A stretch of DNA of 64,000 nt from assembly GCA_944323695.1 (NCBI GenBank), contig CALUTI010000008.1:1-64000 (forward strand). The letters run 5' to 3'. The number at the start of each line of letters is the position of its first letter. Position 1 is the first letter of the stretch. Both the position numbers and the translations under genes were made by a program. Shown piece after piece: positions 62,007 to 64,000 of the stretch. Under the pieces are notes generated by a model. It was not told the DNA's origin and searched no databases. It saw only the letters and a list, made by a program, of their open reading frames with translations. The stretch comes from Candidatus Gastranaerophilales bacterium. GTDB taxonomy: Bacteria; Cyanobacteriota; Vampirovibrionia; Gastranaerophilales; Gastranaerophilaceae.

Positions 62007-64000
62007 TTATTTATCGTTGGTGTAATCTCTCACAACACCTTCATAAGCGTCGATGTAGATTTTCTTAATATCTTCCATTAACGGATATGCCGGGTTTGCA
62101 CCTGTACATTGATCGTCAAATGCCAATTCCACCATTTCATCAAGTTTGTCGTAGAAGTCTTTTTCTTTTACGCCAAATTCCTTGATTGATTTCGGAAGGT
62201 GAATTGCATCTTTCAATCTTGTAATTTCAGATAACAACAATTCAACTTTTTCGTCGTCATTCTTACCGCCAAGTTTAAGTTCATCAGCTATCTGGCCATA
62301 TTTAGCCTTAGCATTCGGGAACTTATATTGCGGGAAGATACATTGTTTTTTCGGACAATCAGTTGCGTTGTATTTGATTACCTGATTAATCAACAATGCG
62401 TTTGCAACACCGTGAGGTATGTTAAACATAGCACCGAGTTTGTGAGCCATTGAGTGGCACAAACCTAAGAATGCGTTTGCAAATGCCATACCAGCAATTG
62501 TTGCTGCGTAATGCATTTTTTCTCTTGCTATCGGATCATTTGCACCTTCATTGTAAGATCTTTCAAGGTATCTGAAAATTAATTTTGTTGCTTCCAACGC
62601 ATTTGAGTTAGTAAAGTTTGTAGCCATTGAAGAAACATAAGCTTCAATAGAGTGAACCAATGCGTCGATACCTGATGCTGCAGTCAAGCCTTTTGGCATA
62701 CCGTCAACAAAGTTCGGGTCAATAATTGCCATATTCGGTGTTAATGCGTAATCAGCGATTGCATATTTAACATGAGTTGCATCATCAGTAATAATAGCAA
62801 ACGGTGTAACTTCAGAACCTGTACCTGATGTTGTCGGAATTGCAACCATAGTTGCTTTTTTGCCCAATTCAGGAATTCTGCAGATTCTCTTTCTGATATC
62901 CATGAATCTCATTGAGATATCTTCAAACACTGTATCAGGCTGTTCATACATCAACCACATAATTTTAGCAGCATCCATCGGAGAACCGCCGCCTAATGCG
63001 ATAATGATATCAGGTTCGTAAGGTTTAATAATTTCCATTGCCTGATTAATTGTAGACAAAGTCGGATCCGGTTTAACATCAAAGAAGATTTGGTGGTCAA
63101 TACCGATTTCATCCAATACATTAACTATTTGATCAACTGCGCCTGAATTGAATAAGAATCTGTCAGTTACAATAAATGCGCGTTTCTTGCCTTCAAGTTC
63201 ACGGAGAGCCAAATCAACGGCGCCTCTTTTGAAGTAAACTTTCGGCGGAACTTTAAACCATAACATGTTTTCTCTCCTTTCAGCAACAGTCTTGTAGTTT
63301 AATAAGTGTTCAACACCAATGTTACCTGATACTGCGTTTTTACCCCAAGAACCGCAGCCTAATGAAAGTGACGGTTCAAGTTTGAAGTTATACAAATCAC
63401 CGATACCGCCCTGTGCTGAAGGTGAGTTGATCAATACACGGCAGGTAGGCATTTTTTCTGCATATCTGTCAATTCTTTCCTGATGACGTGCATCTGTATA
63501 AAGGTCTGCTGAGTGGCCTGCGCCGCCTTTTATAACAAGCTCATAAGCCATTTCTGCAGCTTCTTCAAAGTCTTTTGCTTTATACATTGTCAAAATCGGT
63601 GACAATTTTTCTCTTGAGAACGGATCTTCCCAATCAACTGAAGGTCTTTCAGCTAACAAAATTTTAGCACTTGCAGGAACTTCAAAACCGGCAAGTTCAG
63701 CAATCTTATGAGCATTTTGACCAACAATAGCCGGATGTGCGGTACCGCGTTTCGGGTCTATAAACGGCAATGCCATAAGTTTCTTTTCATCAGCTTTGGT
63801 TAACAGGTGTGCGCCTCTGTAGATGAACTCTTTTTTAACTTCTTCATAAACTTTGTCAACAACTACAACTGATTGTTCTGATGCACAAATCATACCGTTA
63901 TCAAAAGTTTTTGAAAGAATAATTGATGAAACAGCCATTTTGATATCGGCAGTTTCATCGATAACAGCTGCGGCGTTACCGGGCCCTACACCTAATGCAG
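62007..64000 (-). CDS. adhE: Bifunctional acetaldehyde-CoA/alcohol dehydrogenase, 5' end outside the window
   Basis: 664 codons are visible and the frame is open to the window edge (ALGVGPGNAAAVIDETADIK), so about 200 residues are missing. The aldehyde dehydrogenase part has SKTFDNGMICASEQSVVVVD with catalytic Cys. The iron alcohol dehydrogenase part has ALGGGSPMDAAKIMW, TTSGTGSEVTPFAIITDD and LCHSMAHKLGAMFNIPHGVA (iron ligands). Converts acetyl-CoA to ethanol with two NADH; a fermentative sign. A local ATG at 63938 is internal. Confidence 0.97.
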   Translation of the reverse strand, partial: ALGVGPGNAAAVIDETADIKMAVSSIILSKTFDNGMICASEQSVVVVDKVYEEVKKEFIYRGAHLLTKADEKKLMALPFIDPKRGTAHPAIVGQNAHKIAELAGFEVPASAKILLAERPSVDWEDPFSREKLSPILTMYKAKDFEEAAEMAYELVIKGGAGHSADLYTDARHQERIDRYAEKMPTCRVLINSPSAQGGIGDLYNFKLEPSLSLGCGSWGKNAVSGNIGVEHLLNYKTVAERRENMLWFKVPPKVYFKRGAVDLALRELEGKKRAFIVTDRFLFNSGAVDQIVNVLDEIGIDHQIFFDVKPDPTLSTINQAMEIIKPYEPDIIIALGGGSPMDAAKIMWLMYEQPDTVFEDISMRFMDIRKRICRIPELGKKATMVAIPTTSGTGSEVTPFAIITDDATHVKYAIADYALTPNMAIIDPNFVDGMPKGLTAASGIDALVHSIEAYVSSMATNFTNSNALEATKLIFRYLERSYNEGANDPIAREKMHYAATIAGMAFANAFLGLCHSMAHKLGAMFNIPHGVANALLINQVIKYNATDCPKKQCIFPQYKFPNAKAKYGQIADELKLGGKNDDEKVELLLSEITRLKDAIHLPKSIKEFGVKEKDFYDKLDEMVELAFDDQCTGANPAYPLMEDIKKIYIDAYEGVVRDYTNDK

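Overview
The window reads as a chromosomal segment of an AT-rich, Gram-negative-type, fermentative bacterium. My best guess is the non-photosynthetic cyanobacterial sister lineage (Melainabacteria/Vampirovibrionia, gut Gastranaerophilales). Supporting signs: a separate atpD-atpC unit as in cyanobacteria, a complete minC-minD-minE cluster, a secretin-based type II secretion/type IV pilus cluster, prepilins with an [14 protein letters not shown] start, AdhE fermentation, a GH57 branching enzyme, and no photosynthesis genes. The assignment is inference; no rRNA is present.

Layout. 1-5.4 kb: GC-rich repeat end, a small wHTH protein, a giant double-helicase protein with an overlapping Fe-S nuclease (AddAB-like), and a secreted protein. 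5.4-6.7 kb: rplJ-rplL with its own promoter, L10-leader-like RNA and attenuator. 6.7-7.0 kb: a block of nested palindromes. 7-11 kb (minus): pxpA-yvcK-panB-panC. 11-12.4 kb: a prepilin with a repeat-filled 5' region, and rpsT. 12.7-15.1 kb: GH57 branching enzyme and a possible Cys-His-Asp enzyme. 15.3-17.4 kb: tRNA-Asp and a ~2-kb island bounded by a copy of the tRNA 3' end, carrying a zeta-like kinase with a small partner. 17.4-21.7 kb: redox enzymes and lineage-specific small proteins. 21.6-25.1 kb (minus): pyrH-frr-cdsA-rnc-rpe. 25.2-31.8 kb (minus): secretion/pilus genes. 32-36 kb: kinase, atpD-atpC, chromate transporter pair. 36-41 kb: comM, GT9, and an NrtR-like/secG/tcdA/SDR operon. 41.4-46 kb: transglycosylase, minCDE and a charged protein. 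46.1-55.9 kb: the S10/spc ribosomal protein cluster from rpsJ to rplR, interrupted by an opposite-strand gene. 56-61.5 kb: dnaJ, second prepilin, gcvT-gcvH-gcvPA, tRNA-Val, a GNAT-like protein, tRNA-Cys. 61.6-64 kb: repeat mosaic and adhE, whose 5' end lies outside the window.

The most interesting signals are regulatory and repeat-based. Two unlinked prepilin genes share one 5' cassette: promoter, Shine-Dalgarno, ATG, a run of nine Gs, then the coding potential [11 protein letters not shown]. Nine Gs put one gene in frame and the other out of frame, as expected of a phase-variable contingency locus. The in-frame gene also has a second, near-consensus promoter placed to give a leaderless short form. 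Other leads are a short N-terminal motif (hydrophobic-N/S-F-T/A-G/S-basic) on otherwise unrelated proteins, hairpin repeats with conserved flanks and variable cores, a repeat translated in frame inside minE, a flavodoxin with two starts, and a tRNA-Val with C33 in place of the near-invariant U33.
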